The notes below the pieces were generated by a model. That model was given only the letters and a program-made list of their open reading frames with translations. It was not told the DNA's origin and did not search any database. From Sphingomonadaceae bacterium (lineage in GTDB: Bacteria; Pseudomonadota; Alphaproteobacteria; Sphingomonadales; Sphingomonadaceae), in the NCBI GenBank assembly GCA_019239915.1, contig JAFAZF010000075.1, forward strand, positions 1 to 64,000: a stretch of 64,000 bases of DNA, written 5' to 3'. Shown one piece after another: positions 36,948 to 45,273 of the stretch (its first letter is position 1; every line of letters begins with the position of its first letter). The position numbers and the translations under genes are program-made.

Positions 36948-37730
36948 TCAGCAGCCGCGCAACGGGCAGAGATGGACGAGGTTTGCCGCGGTGCTGGTGA
37001 CGAGGCTGTTGGCGTTGCTCGTGATCGTCGGCAATGCGCTGCCGCCGAGCGGGTTGCCCGTCGTCTGGAGCGCCTGCGAGACAACGGTGACGGCCGGTAC
37101 GCTCGACGGCTGGACGGCGAGGCCCGGCCCGGCGGAAAGCGTCGCGCTGTTCGCCGGCGTCGTAAGAGTTGCCGTCAATGTCGGGTTCGCAACCGGCATG
37201 GTAACGTTGGTGCTCAGCCCGCCGACGCCGACGCCGGCCTTCACGCCTCCGCCACCCAGCGCTGCAGTCGCCGAAGCGGGCAGCGCGCCGGTCAACGCGG
37301 CCGTGGCCGGTGCCACGAGGCCGGTACCGACGTTCAGGGCGGTGGTGCGGCCGGCAGCGTTCAGGCCGATATCGGCGTCTGGGCTCGGGGCCAGCGCAAC
37401 AGCGGCGGACAGACCGACTTGATGGAGGTCTGCCGCTGCTGGCGCGGCGGCGGCGACATCGCGCACCAGCACCGGCAGCAGCGCGTTGCCGCCTGCCGAA
37501 ACATAGCTCGGCACGCCGTTATCGAAGCTGCCTGCGGTGAGCCCGCCGTCGCTGTCGTTGTCGCCGGACGGCTCGGCCGTCGCGACGATCGTGCCCGATC
37601 GATCTGTCTGTTCCGAGAAGAACAGCGGCGCCTGCGTGAAGCTGGACGTCGATCCCGCCGCGCATCCGGAGAGAACAGCCAGCGCGCCGAGCGCCGCCCA
37701 TCGATGACGTTCGAGCCTAAGGGTGGACAT
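36948..37730 (-). CDS. Ala/Gly/Thr-rich lipoprotein linked to the TpsB gene
   Basis: A 260-residue protein with signal peptide and lipobox LSGC (ALGALAVLSGCAAGS). The mature part is low in charge and rich in Ala, Gly, Thr, Val and Pro, with two cysteines near the extreme C-terminus (LVHLCPLRGC). GGAG lies 7 bases before ATG 37730. It is 4 bases upstream of the TpsB gene and almost certainly co-transcribed. No family is recognised; it could be a surface lipoprotein or an assembly factor. Confidence 0.75.
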   Translation of the reverse strand: MSTLRLERHRWAALGALAVLSGCAAGSTSSFTQAPLFFSEQTDRSGTIVATAEPSGDNDSDGGLTAGSFDNGVPSYVSAGGNALLPVLVRDVAAAAPAAADLHQVGLSAAVALAPSPDADIGLNAAGRTTALNVGTGLVAPATAALTGALPASATAALGGGGVKAGVGVGGLSTNVTMPVANPTLTATLTTPANSATLSAGPGLAVQPSSVPAVTVVSQALQTTGNPLGGSALPTITSNANSLVTSTAANLVHLCPLRGC

Positions 37731-37864
37731 CGCTCTGCTCCGGCTGCGGCGTTCGGCACCAAGCCGCAACCGCACCGGAAGTTCCTGCTCACGAGAGATA
37801 TAGTTGTTTTAGATCAGATATTTAACATACGTCAGCAAGATTGAGAACATGCCCTGATGCGCCG

Positions 37865-38854
37865 TCACGCAGCGGCGTAGATGCGGTCGATCAGCGCGGC
37901 GGACCGGATCAGTTCCTCGGCCATGGGGTCGAAGCGCGAACCTCCTGCGAGCCGCTCTCCCCAATCAGCGGCGGCGCGCCCACCCCAATCGTCAGGCGGC
38001 GAGCAAAGCGTCGTTGCTTGTGTGCCGCTGAATTGCTCCGCCGTGAAATCGTAGAAGGAGCCGCCGACGTTGCGCAGCGCCGCCCCGCCGTCGGTGCCAT
38101 AGAATGCGACGGAGATCTCGGCATCGCGCCCGGCGTGCAGCCGCCACGAGCAGGCGAGCCGGACCGCGACGTCGCCCAGCCGGAAGGAGGCGAGCGCAAA
38201 ATCCTCGACTGCGTCGCCGGCGGGCTCGACCCGGCCTCCGCCGTTGAGCAGCGTCGCATGAACGTCGCTGGGTTCGTCCGAAGTTCCGGTTGCCCAGAAG
38301 GCGAGATCAATCAGGTGCACGCCGAGATCCATGAGGCAGCCACCGCCGGACTGCGCGCGATCATAGAACCACGGCTTGTCCGGCCCGTAGGCGTTGTGAA
38401 AGACGAGGTCGATCGCGAACAGCCGGCCGAGCGCGCCCTCGCGGATCAGCGTGGCGATGCGTCGCATGCCCGCGGCGAAGCGATAGGACATGTCGACGCC
38501 GAGCAGACGATCGGCCGCGCGTGCCGCCGCGACGACGGAGCGCACCTCCGCCGCGCTGCGGCCGAGCGGCTTCTGGCAGAATACCGCGGCACCCGCCTCC
38601 AGCGCGCGGATCGATTGCGCGGCGTGCAGCGCGCTCGGGCTGGCGATGACGATACCGTCGAGCCCTTCGCCCAGCATCGCATCGAGCGACGGCATGACGG
38701 CCGCCTCGGGGGCCAGTTCCTGCGCCGGCGCGATCATCTCCGGCGAAGGATCGCAGATCGCCGCCGCCTCGACCGCGCCGGTGGCGAGCATCGCCGCCAT
38801 GCGGTGGCGCCCGATCCAGCCGACGCCCAGAAAACCGACGCGCGGCTTGCTCAT
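37865..38854 (-). CDS. Gfo/Idh/MocA-family NAD(P) oxidoreductase
   Basis: A 329-residue enzyme with an N-terminal Rossmann fold (GFLGVGWIGRHRM, residues 7-19), the catalytic lysine motif FCQKPLG (Lys95; normally EKP) and the second-domain signature GGGCLMDLGVHLIDLAFW. The family includes inositol 2-dehydrogenases and sugar oxidoreductases. ATG at 38854 overlaps the preceding dehydrogenase stop (ATGA). Close linkage to an inositol-phosphate synthase gene makes a cyclitol or sugar substrate plausible, but this is inferred. Confidence 0.92.
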   Translation of the reverse strand: MSKPRVGFLGVGWIGRHRMAAMLATGAVEAAAICDPSPEMIAPAQELAPEAAVMPSLDAMLGEGLDGIVIASPSALHAAQSIRALEAGAAVFCQKPLGRSAAEVRSVVAAARAADRLLGVDMSYRFAAGMRRIATLIREGALGRLFAIDLVFHNAYGPDKPWFYDRAQSGGGCLMDLGVHLIDLAFWATGTSDEPSDVHATLLNGGGRVEPAGDAVEDFALASFRLGDVAVRLACSWRLHAGRDAEISVAFYGTDGGAALRNVGGSFYDFTAEQFSGTQATTLCSPPDDWGGRAAADWGERLAGGSRFDPMAEELIRSAALIDRIYAAA

Positions 38855-39804
38855 AGCTCGACCAGCGCCTTGACGAAGCCATCGGGCTTGTCGCGCGTCG
38901 CATCGAGCGCCTCGCCGAGCCGATCGAGCGGGAAACGATGCGTGTAGAGCGGTGCCGGATCGATGCGGCCGGACGCGACCGCGTCGACCGCCTCGCGCAG
39001 GCCGGACAGGCAAACCTCCGGATCGCGTTCGTGCGCGTTGATCACGTCGATGCCTTTCCAGTTCCAGTTCTGCATGCTGACTTGGCGGGGCCCGTCCTGG
39101 TGGTAGCCGGCGACGATCAGCTTGCCGCCGAAGCCGACGATCTCGCCGGCGAGATCAAGCGGCCACTGTCTGCCGACGCATTCGATCACCCGCTCGCACA
39201 GCCGCTCGCCGGTGAGCGTCGTGACGACGTCGATGATCGCCTGGTGGTCGTTCATCGCGATGGTTTCGGCTGCACCGTGAAGCTTGGCGAGATCGAGCGA
39301 GCTCTGGCGACGCGAGATCGCGATGACGCGGGCGCCGGCGTCGCTCGCCAGCTTGGTGAGCACCGCGCCCAGGAAGCCGATGCCGATGATCGCCACCGTC
39401 TGGCCGGCGCGGATGTCGCTCCGGCGGAAGATGTTCATCGCGCAGCCGAGCGGCTCGCCCGGGAAAGGTTGCCCGGCGAGCGCGGCGGGTAGCTTCACCA
39501 CCGCATCGGCGCGGGCAACGTCATATTCTGCGAAGCTCCGATCGGAGAGCGCCGCGACGCGATCGCCGACCGCGAGACCGTCGACATCAGGCCCGACCGC
39601 GTCGATCACCCCCCAGCCCTCGTGCCCGAGGCCGCCCGGCTCGCCGGGATAGCTCAGCCACGGCAGCCCTGCCCACGGTTCGAGGTTCGAGGCGCAGACG
39701 CCGCATCCCTCCAGCCGGAGGCGAACCTCGCCCTCGCCGGGCTCCGGCAGCGGCGCCTCGATCAGCCGAATAGCACCGGGGGCATGGAGAACTGCCGCCC
39801 TCAT
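38851..39804 (-). CDS. Medium-chain Zn-dependent dehydrogenase
   Basis: A 317-residue alcohol/polyol dehydrogenase-type protein. The catalytic zinc ligands appear as Cys37 in GCGVCASN and His61-Glu62 in GLGHEGWG. The cofactor site is IIGIGFLGAVLTKLA. The four-cysteine structural-zinc loop of classical ADHs is missing and the protein is about 30 residues shorter. It is translationally coupled to the Gfo/Idh gene. Such pairs occur in cyclitol and unusual-sugar pathways; the substrate is unknown. The longer frame upstream overlaps the divergent DUF1003 gene and is rejected. Confidence 0.9.
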   Translation of the reverse strand: MRAAVLHAPGAIRLIEAPLPEPGEGEVRLRLEGCGVCASNLEPWAGLPWLSYPGEPGGLGHEGWGVIDAVGPDVDGLAVGDRVAALSDRSFAEYDVARADAVVKLPAALAGQPFPGEPLGCAMNIFRRSDIRAGQTVAIIGIGFLGAVLTKLASDAGARVIAISRRQSSLDLAKLHGAAETIAMNDHQAIIDVVTTLTGERLCERVIECVGRQWPLDLAGEIVGFGGKLIVAGYHQDGPRQVSMQNWNWKGIDVINAHERDPEVCLSGLREAVDAVASGRIDPAPLYTHRFPLDRLGEALDATRDKPDGFVKALVEL

Positions 39805-39855
39805 CGCGACCGCCGAAGGATGCAACGAACTGCTGGCGCGGGAATTTGAACCGGC

Positions 39856-40377
39856 ATGGCGGATCCCTTCCAATTCGAGATGAGCGAGACGCTGCGGCAG
39901 AACATCACGCGTCTCTCCGAACGGCGACGGCGCGACCATGCCGAAGCCCCGCTCAGCGAGCGCATGGCGGATCGCATTACCTGCTTCGTCGGATCGATGC
40001 GCTTCGTCCTGCTCCATGCCGTGCTGTACGGCTGCTGGATCGCGGCCAATATCTGGCCGCTGCCGCGCATCGGACGCTTCGATCCCAGTTTCGTCATTCT
40101 CGCGATGGAGGCGTCGGTCGAAGCGATCTTCCTATCGACCTTCGTGCTGATCAGCCAGAACCGCATGGCGAGCGCCGCCGATCGCCGCGCAGACCTCGAT
40201 CTCCATATCAACCTGCTCACCGAGCACGAGCTCACCCGTATCGCGCACCTGATCGAGCGCGTCGCGCGCAGGCTGGAGATCGACATCACGGATCCTCAGT
40301 TCGAAGAGGTCAAGAAGGACGTGCAGCCGGAAACTGTGCTCGACGCGCTCGACAGCGAGCCGAGCTCAGCCGACTGA
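39856..40377 (+). CDS. DUF1003 membrane protein
   Basis: A 173-residue protein with two central transmembrane helices (FVLLHAVLYGCWIAANIW and SFVILAMEASVEAIFLSTFVLIS) and the DUF1003 pattern QNRMASAADRRADLDLHINLLTE. The family is of unknown function. It is the only plus-strand gene between the dehydrogenase pair and the inositol-phosphate synthase gene, overlapping the 3' end of the latter by 12 bases. It is probably unrelated to the cluster. Confidence 0.92.
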   Translation: MADPFQFEMSETLRQNITRLSERRRRDHAEAPLSERMADRITCFVGSMRFVLLHAVLYGCWIAANIWPLPRIGRFDPSFVILAMEASVEAIFLSTFVLISQNRMASAADRRADLDLHINLLTEHELTRIAHLIERVARRLEIDITDPQFEEVKKDVQPETVLDALDSEPSSAD

Positions 40378-41487
40378 TCCGTCGCCGGCGATGAACGCCT
40401 CGACCGCCTCGTGCGCACGATCATCGGTGGTCTGCACGGGCGGATGCTTGCAGAAGAAGGCGGACGCCGCCTCGATCGGGCCGCCGATGCCGCGATCGCG
40501 CGCGAGCTGCGCGCAGCGCACCATGTCGATGGCGACGCCGGCGGAATTCGGGCTGTCCTCGACGGACAGGCGCAGCTCGAGGTTCATCGGCACCCCGCCG
40601 AACAGCCTCCCTTCCATGCGCAGGAAGCAGACCTTGTTGTCGTTCTGCCAGGCGACATAGTCGGACGGGCCGACATGGATGTTCTCGTCCTCGAGCCGAT
40701 GCTCGGCGACGGACTGGACGGCTTCGGTCTTGCTGATCTTCTTCGAGGCGAGCCGCATCCGGTTCGACATGTTGAGGAAGTCGGTGTTGCCGCCGGTGTT
40801 GAGCTGGTAGGTGCGATCGAGCTCGGCGCCGCGCTTGGCGAACAGATCGGTGAGCACGCGGTGGACGATCGTCGCGCCGATCTGCGCCTTGATGTCGTCG
40901 CCGACGATCGGGACGCCGGCGTCCGCGAAGCGGCGCGCCCAGGCTGGATCACTGGCGATGAACACCGGGATGTTGTTGACGAAGGCGACGCCGGCTTCGA
41001 GCGCGCACTCCGCGTAGAACTCGGTCGCCTTCTGGCTGCCGACCGGCAGATAGTTCAGCATCACGTCGACCCTCGCTTCGCGCAGCGCTGCGACCACCTG
41101 CGAGCGATCGGGTTCGGCGGCGTCGGCGAGAACGAAGGTGCGGTCTTCCTGCGGATGATCGAGCATGTGCGCGGCGACGCCGTCGAACACCGGGCCCATG
41201 CGCACGAGCGCGCCTGTCGACTCGACCTCGGCGCAGAACACGGTCGTACAGTTGGGCTTGGCGAAGATTGCCTCGGCGACGTCGCGGCCGACCTTGCGTG
41301 CATCGACGTCCCAGGCGGCGACGACGTGAATGTCGCCAGGCCGATAGCCGCCGATTTCGGCATGGAGCAGCCCGGTGAGATCGTTGACGCCGCGGCGATA
41401 ATGCTGGATGCCCTGAACGAGCGAGCTGGCGCAATTGCCGACCCCGACGAGCGCGACATTGATCGGGCGGGAAGCGGGCGCGAGCAT
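40366..41487 (-). CDS. ino1: Inositol-3-phosphate synthase
   Basis: This NAD-dependent enzyme turns glucose 6-phosphate into 1D-myo-inositol 3-phosphate. The 373-residue protein has the short bacterial/archaeal form with NVALVGVGNCASSLVQG at residues 10-26, the LNYLPVGSQKATEFYA segment, NTGGNTDFLNM and DYVAWQNDNKVC motifs of the active site, and SPNSAGVAIDMVRCAQ near the end. The ATG overlaps the stop of the glycosidase-like gene by one base (TGATG). It is the last gene of the leftward cluster operon. Inositol made here probably feeds a glycoconjugate or cyclitol rather than phospholipid alone. Confidence 0.94.
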   Translation of the reverse strand: MLAPASRPINVALVGVGNCASSLVQGIQHYRRGVNDLTGLLHAEIGGYRPGDIHVVAAWDVDARKVGRDVAEAIFAKPNCTTVFCAEVESTGALVRMGPVFDGVAAHMLDHPQEDRTFVLADAAEPDRSQVVAALREARVDVMLNYLPVGSQKATEFYAECALEAGVAFVNNIPVFIASDPAWARRFADAGVPIVGDDIKAQIGATIVHRVLTDLFAKRGAELDRTYQLNTGGNTDFLNMSNRMRLASKKISKTEAVQSVAEHRLEDENIHVGPSDYVAWQNDNKVCFLRMEGRLFGGVPMNLELRLSVEDSPNSAGVAIDMVRCAQLARDRGIGGPIEAASAFFCKHPPVQTTDDRAHEAVEAFIAGDGSVG

Positions 41488-42494
41488 CAGGCGGCGCTCC
41501 GCTCGGCAGCGAGACGCTCGTCGCGATCGAAGTGGAGCGTGGTCAGCGGCGAGGCGCCGGCGATCTCCAGCGGCGCGAACGGCGCCGGCGCGGCCTGGCT
41601 CGCCTGCACCGGGGCGTAGCGGTCGATCATCCAGGCGCAGAAATCGGCGAAGGCCTGCGGATCGCGCGCCGGGCTGGTGTGGTGCGGCGCGATGCCGAGA
41701 TGTGCGGGCGTGAAGCAAAAGGTGACGGTCACCTCGAAATCGGCGAGCGCCTCCATCTGGCGATCGAACCAGCCGATCGCGTCGTCGCGGAAACTGTCTG
41801 CCCAGGAGAGGCCGGTGCGCAGCCGCTTGGTGCCGAGCCGCTTCAACCACGCGACCGCCTCGTCGAGCCGTGGATCGCGATAGTGAAACCATTGCATCAG
41901 GCCGACTTCGGCGGCGTGCCGCGCGTAGGTTTCGAGCGCGGGCTTCGGCGTGCCGTCCTCGCGGATCAGGCCGAGATAGAAGTGGCGATAATAGGACGAG
42001 CCCTCCGCCTCGCGGTGACGCGTCTCCGCGCCCCAGCTCTGCGGCAGATCGAACAGCGAATACCAGAAGATGCGCTCGGCCTTGCCCTTCAGCAGCGCGG
42101 CGGTGCGCTCCAGCCCGAAGACCTGCACCTCCTCCGCGCCGAACGAGCTGACGCCAACCTCCGTCACCCACACCGGCTTGGTCGTCACCGCCTCGATCTC
42201 GGCGATCTTGTCCGGCCAGGCGTTCAGCGGCCACAGGTTCCAATCCAGAGGGAAACCGTGGACCGCGACCGCGTCGACGGCGCTGAGTGCGCCATAGCCG
42301 TCCATCCGTCCGAGCCAATGCGGATCGATCGGCGACATGCCGCCGAGCACGCGCGTCACCGCCGGATTGATCGAGCGGATCGCGGCGCCGGCGCGGATGA
42401 CGTGATCCGCGAACTGCGACCAGTCGGGATCGACCGTAGGATCCCAGTGCGACTTGTTGTTGGGCTCGTTCCATATCATCGCGGCTTCGATCAA
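41487..42494 (-). CDS. Clan-A glycosidase-like protein, apparently circularly permuted
   Basis: A 335-residue protein with TIM-barrel glycosidase motifs in an unusual order. The acid/base motif NEPN (Glu10) is at the very start, followed by AVHGFPLDW (about 77-85), the nucleophile-like VWVTEVG (Glu112) and the barrel-end RIFWYSLFDLP (141-151). Residues about 196-295 then look like the first three strands of such a barrel (GLMQWFHY, TKRLRTGLSW, VTVTFCFTPAH) and end AWMIDRYAP, which normally precedes NEPN. TTG at 42494 is chosen: GAGGAG lies 7 bases upstream and it overlaps the methyltransferase stop. ATG 42479 would leave only five residues before the motif Trp-Asn-Glu. No signal peptide; cytoplasmic. 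Confidence 0.8.
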   Translation of the reverse strand: MIEAAMIWNEPNNKSHWDPTVDPDWSQFADHVIRAGAAIRSINPAVTRVLGGMSPIDPHWLGRMDGYGALSAVDAVAVHGFPLDWNLWPLNAWPDKIAEIEAVTTKPVWVTEVGVSSFGAEEVQVFGLERTAALLKGKAERIFWYSLFDLPQSWGAETRHREAEGSSYYRHFYLGLIREDGTPKPALETYARHAAEVGLMQWFHYRDPRLDEAVAWLKRLGTKRLRTGLSWADSFRDDAIGWFDRQMEALADFEVTVTFCFTPAHLGIAPHHTSPARDPQAFADFCAWMIDRYAPVQASQAAPAPFAPLEIAGASPLTTLHFDRDERLAAERSAA

Positions 42495-43309
42495 CGAGCG
42501 TCTCCTCGCGCGGGATAGACCGCGCCCGTGGGGCCCCAGCCTTCGAACGGGATCGGCGCCACCCGGCAGAGATAGACCTCCTCCTCCGGGTTCGCCTCGA
42601 TGGTGAAGCCCGCGGCGCGCAGCATCGCCTGGCTGCAGGCGGCGTTCGGCGCCCACCAGTTGGTCCAATCGTGCGCGAACTGCCGCTCGATGAAGTGCAT
42701 CTTCGGATAGCCGGGATTGTCGAAATAGCGCGGCGGCTGGGTGGTGCCCGGCAGATGGAAGGGATGATCCTCCGGCACCTGCAAAATGTCGGTCGAGCCC
42801 TGCTGCATCGTCTGGAAGAGCATGAGATCGACGGCGACATGCTCGCGGATCAGGTCGAGCGCGAGCAGCGGGTGGCGCAGATGGTAGAGCACGCCCATGA
42901 AGATCACGAGATCGAAGCGCTCACCGAGCGCGGCGACATCGTAGACCGACAGGTTGCGCAGCTCGATGTCGGGAAAGCCGAGCGTGTCGGCGACGAAGCG
43001 GGCTTGGGCGAGATAGCGATCGTCGCTGTCGATACCGAGCACGCGGCCGGCACCGCGGCGCTTCATCTCGACAGCGTAGAAGCCGGCGTTGCAGCCGATA
43101 TCGAGCACGCTCTTGCCGCCGAGATCTTCCGGCAATGCGTCGGCAAAGCGTGCGAACTTGAAGCGCGGATAGTCACCGAGGAAATGATCGGGCGCTGTCA
43201 TGAGCCCGTGACCGAGATCGATGTTCTGGAACCACGGCGCGAGCGCTTCGACCTTGCGGCGGAGCGCGGCGGACGCGATCGGGCGGATGGCGGCCTCGCG
43301 ATCGCTCAT
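42491..43309 (-). CDS. SAM-dependent methyltransferase (Rta_06860-like)
   Basis: A 272-residue class I methyltransferase. The SAM site is VLDIGCNAGFYAVEMKRRGA (around residues 65-85) followed by the acidic LGIDSD. VIFMGVLYHLRHPLLAL is the post-motif. The N-terminal PWFQNIDLGHGLMTAPDHFLG stretch resembles the CmoB-type start. From memory it fits a family named after Ramlibacter Rta_06860, found with glycosyltransferases and Ino1-like genes; unchecked. The ATG overlaps the phosphatase stop (ATGA). The target could be a sugar or cyclitol hydroxyl or carboxyl. Confidence 0.88.
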   Translation of the reverse strand: MSDREAAIRPIASAALRRKVEALAPWFQNIDLGHGLMTAPDHFLGDYPRFKFARFADALPEDLGGKSVLDIGCNAGFYAVEMKRRGAGRVLGIDSDDRYLAQARFVADTLGFPDIELRNLSVYDVAALGERFDLVIFMGVLYHLRHPLLALDLIREHVAVDLMLFQTMQQGSTDILQVPEDHPFHLPGTTQPPRYFDNPGYPKMHFIERQFAHDWTNWWAPNAACSQAMLRAAGFTIEANPEEEVYLCRVAPIPFEGWGPTGAVYPARGDAR

Positions 43310-43887
43310 GCCGCGCGCTCGTTGAGGGCGACGACACGGCCGCCGCTGGAGGAATGGAGCGCGAGCGTCGTCAAGGAGGCGGGATCGACGTCGAACGCGA
43401 GCAGTCGATCGAGGTCCAGACCGAGATAATGCGCGACGACGCCGCGGATGATGTCGCAATGGCTCACGCAGAGCGTCCCGTCGGGAACGCCGGCAATGTG
43501 ATCGACGGCGCGACCGACCACGCCCGCCATGTCCTCGCCGCCGGGCGTGCGGGCGCTGGCGCGGGCGTCGTTCCAGAGCGTCCAGCGCGGATCGGCCGCC
43601 AGCGCGTCGAAGCGGCTGCCCGTCCATTCGCCGAAGTCGATCTCGTCGAGCGCGTCGACGACCGTGACGGACAGATCATGGCGGGCGGCGACGATCGCCG
43701 CCGTCTCCCACGCGCGGCGGCGCGGACTGCTGTGGATCGCGGCGAGCGGCACCTGCCGCAGCTTCTCCGCCAACTGCTCCGCCTCGCCGCGCCCGGCTTG
43801 GTTGAGCGGAATTTCGGAGCGGCCGCTGAGCACCAGGCCGACCTCGTCGTGGCTGCCGTGGCGTGCGAGCAAGACAGTAATGCTCAC
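43306..43887 (-). CDS. Histidine phosphatase family protein
   Basis: A 193-residue phosphoglycerate-mutase-like phosphatase. The catalytic RHG is at residues 10-12 (LLARHGSHDEV), SSPRRRAWETA follows, the acid Glu lies in EIDFGEWTG, and the second His in CVSHCDIIRG. GTG at 43887 is chosen as the first start next to the conserved strand; its ribosome site is weak and the frame extends upstream. First gene of the leftward operon. A role in dephosphorylating a sugar or inositol phosphate is an inference from Ino1 in the same operon. Confidence 0.88.
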   Translation of the reverse strand: MSITVLLARHGSHDEVGLVLSGRSEIPLNQAGRGEAEQLAEKLRQVPLAAIHSSPRRRAWETAAIVAARHDLSVTVVDALDEIDFGEWTGSRFDALAADPRWTLWNDARASARTPGGEDMAGVVGRAVDHIAGVPDGTLCVSHCDIIRGVVAHYLGLDLDRLLAFDVDPASLTTLALHSSSGGRVVALNERAA

Positions 43888-44060
43888 CGGGCAGCGGTGG
43901 GATGCGGCAGGATCAACATAGAAGCTAGGAACCCCGTCCGCGTATATCTGTTCCGACTCCGCATCGAAAAACTTTGTTCCGAACGTTTTAGGCAGGGAAC
44001 AAAGATGAAGAAGAAGCACTTATCGCACCCGTTCTCACCCGAAGTCGGCTCTTAACTTAC

Positions 44061-44066
44061 ATCATA
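44061..44066 (-). promoter_or_regulatory. Candidate -10 box for the leftward operon
   Basis: TATGAT on the minus strand, in an AT-rich stretch. Its centre is 34 bases from the centre of the FNR/FixK-type palindrome, close to the spacing of an activator-dependent class II promoter. No good -35 box is present, as expected if an activator replaces it. Tentative. Confidence 0.35.
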
Positions 44067-44090
44067 AAGCAGTTTCTCAAAATGCAATTG

Positions 44091-44104
44091 TTGATCTAGA
44101 TCAA
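44091..44104. promoter_or_regulatory. Perfect FNR/FixK-type binding site
   Basis: TTGATCTAGATCAA is an exact match to the FNR/FixK consensus TTGATnnnnATCAA and fully palindromic. It lies in the 273-base promoter region between two divergent operons of the glycan cluster, 57 bases before the epimerase start. An Fnr/FixK/Crp-family regulator is the likely ligand; oxygen control is inference. A weak TTTATT at 44121 could be the rightward -10. Confidence 0.65.
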
Positions 44105-44160
44105 TAATCGATGTTGCATCTTTATTCGGATCGACCCAAGCAGCGGGGGTAGCCATCGAC

Positions 44161-45273
44161 GTGGAAAATATCCTGATCACCGGCGGCGCCGGTTTCATCG
44201 GCCGTTCGGTCGCGAACGAGCTCCTCGCGCGTGGTCATCAGGTACGGGTGCTCGATAGCCTGATCGATCAGGTCCATGGTGAGACCGATGGTGCCGAGCT
44301 GCTCGACGACGAGGTCGAGCTGATCGTCGGCGACGTGCGCGACAAGGATGCGGTGCGGCGCGCGCTGCGCGGCATCGACAGTGTTGTCCACCTCGCCGCC
44401 GAGGTCGGTGTCGGCCAGTCGATGTACGAGGTCGAGCGCTATACCTCGACCAACGATGTCGGCACCGCGGTGCTGTTCGAGGCGCTGATCGACCATCCGG
44501 TGCGCCGCGTCGTCACCGCCTCATCGATGTCGATCTACGGCGAAGGCCTCTACCGTGACGCCGACGGCGCGCCGATCGAGGATGCCGAGCGCAAGACGCT
44601 GCGCGACGGCCAGGCCAATTGGGAGCCGCTCGACCGCGCGGGACGCCCCCTAACCCCCGTCGCGACGCCGGAGTGGAAGCGCCCCAACCTCGCCTCGATC
44701 TACGCGCTCAACAAATATGTGCAGGAGCGCACCACCCACATCATGGGTTCGCCCTACGGGATCGAGACGGTGTGCCTGCGGCTGTTCAACGTCTACGGGC
44801 CGGGCCAGGCGCTCTCCAATCCCTATACCGGGGTGCTTGCGATCTTCGCTTCGCGGCTGCTGAATGGCCAGCAGCCGCTGATCTTCGAGGATGGCGAGCA
44901 GCGTCGCGACTTCGTCCACGTGTCCGACGTGGCGCGCGCCTTTGCCGATGCGCTGGCGCTGCCGCAGGCGGCGGGCGGCACGTTCAACATCGGCTCGGGG
45001 AAAGACCGCTCGGTGCTCGACGTCGCGCATTCGCTCGCCCGCGCGATGGGCAAGAATGCGATTGCGCCGGAGATCGTCGGCAAGGCGCGGATCGGCGATA
45101 TCCGCCATTGCTTCTGCGATACCCGTCTCGCCGCCGATCGGCTCGGCTTCGAGGCGCGACAGGATTTCGAGGAGGGGCTGGCGGCGCTCGCCGAATGGGT
45201 CGCGCAGCAGACCGCGCAGGACCGGATCGAGCAGATGCGCGCCGAGCTGGACGCACGCGGGCTGGTGGCATGA
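44161..45273 (+). CDS. NAD-dependent nucleotide-sugar epimerase/dehydratase
   Basis: A 370-residue extended SDR. NILITGGAGFIGRSVANEL (residues 3-21) is the cofactor fold; DSVVHLAAEVGVGQSMYEV follows. The catalytic set is ASSMSIYGEG and YALNKYVQE (Tyr-xxx-Lys), and FNVYGPGQALSNPYTGVLAIF is the sugar-nucleotide loop, as in UDP/dTDP-sugar epimerases. GTG at 44161 with a GGGGG site upstream. First gene of the rightward operon; its stop overlaps the next ATG. The exact nucleotide sugar is unknown. Confidence 0.92.
   Translation: MENILITGGAGFIGRSVANELLARGHQVRVLDSLIDQVHGETDGAELLDDEVELIVGDVRDKDAVRRALRGIDSVVHLAAEVGVGQSMYEVERYTSTNDVGTAVLFEALIDHPVRRVVTASSMSIYGEGLYRDADGAPIEDAERKTLRDGQANWEPLDRAGRPLTPVATPEWKRPNLASIYALNKYVQERTTHIMGSPYGIETVCLRLFNVYGPGQALSNPYTGVLAIFASRLLNGQQPLIFEDGEQRRDFVHVSDVARAFADALALPQAAGGTFNIGSGKDRSVLDVAHSLARAMGKNAIAPEIVGKARIGDIRHCFCDTRLAADRLGFEARQDFEEGLAALAEWVAQQTAQDRIEQMRAELDARGLVA

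Noticed and set aside
40366..42840. A single 824-codon minus-strand frame spanning inositol-phosphate synthase and its upstream gene
   Set aside because: Only the last 373 codons look like protein; the upstream part is Arg/Ser-rich antiphase translation of the glycosidase-like and methyltransferase genes.
44005..44055. A 16-residue plus-strand frame (MKKKHLSHPFSPEVGS) upstream of the FNR-type site
   Set aside because: It lies upstream of any likely rightward transcription start and antisense to the leftward leader, has only a weak ribosome site, and has no amino-acid bias suggesting a leader.
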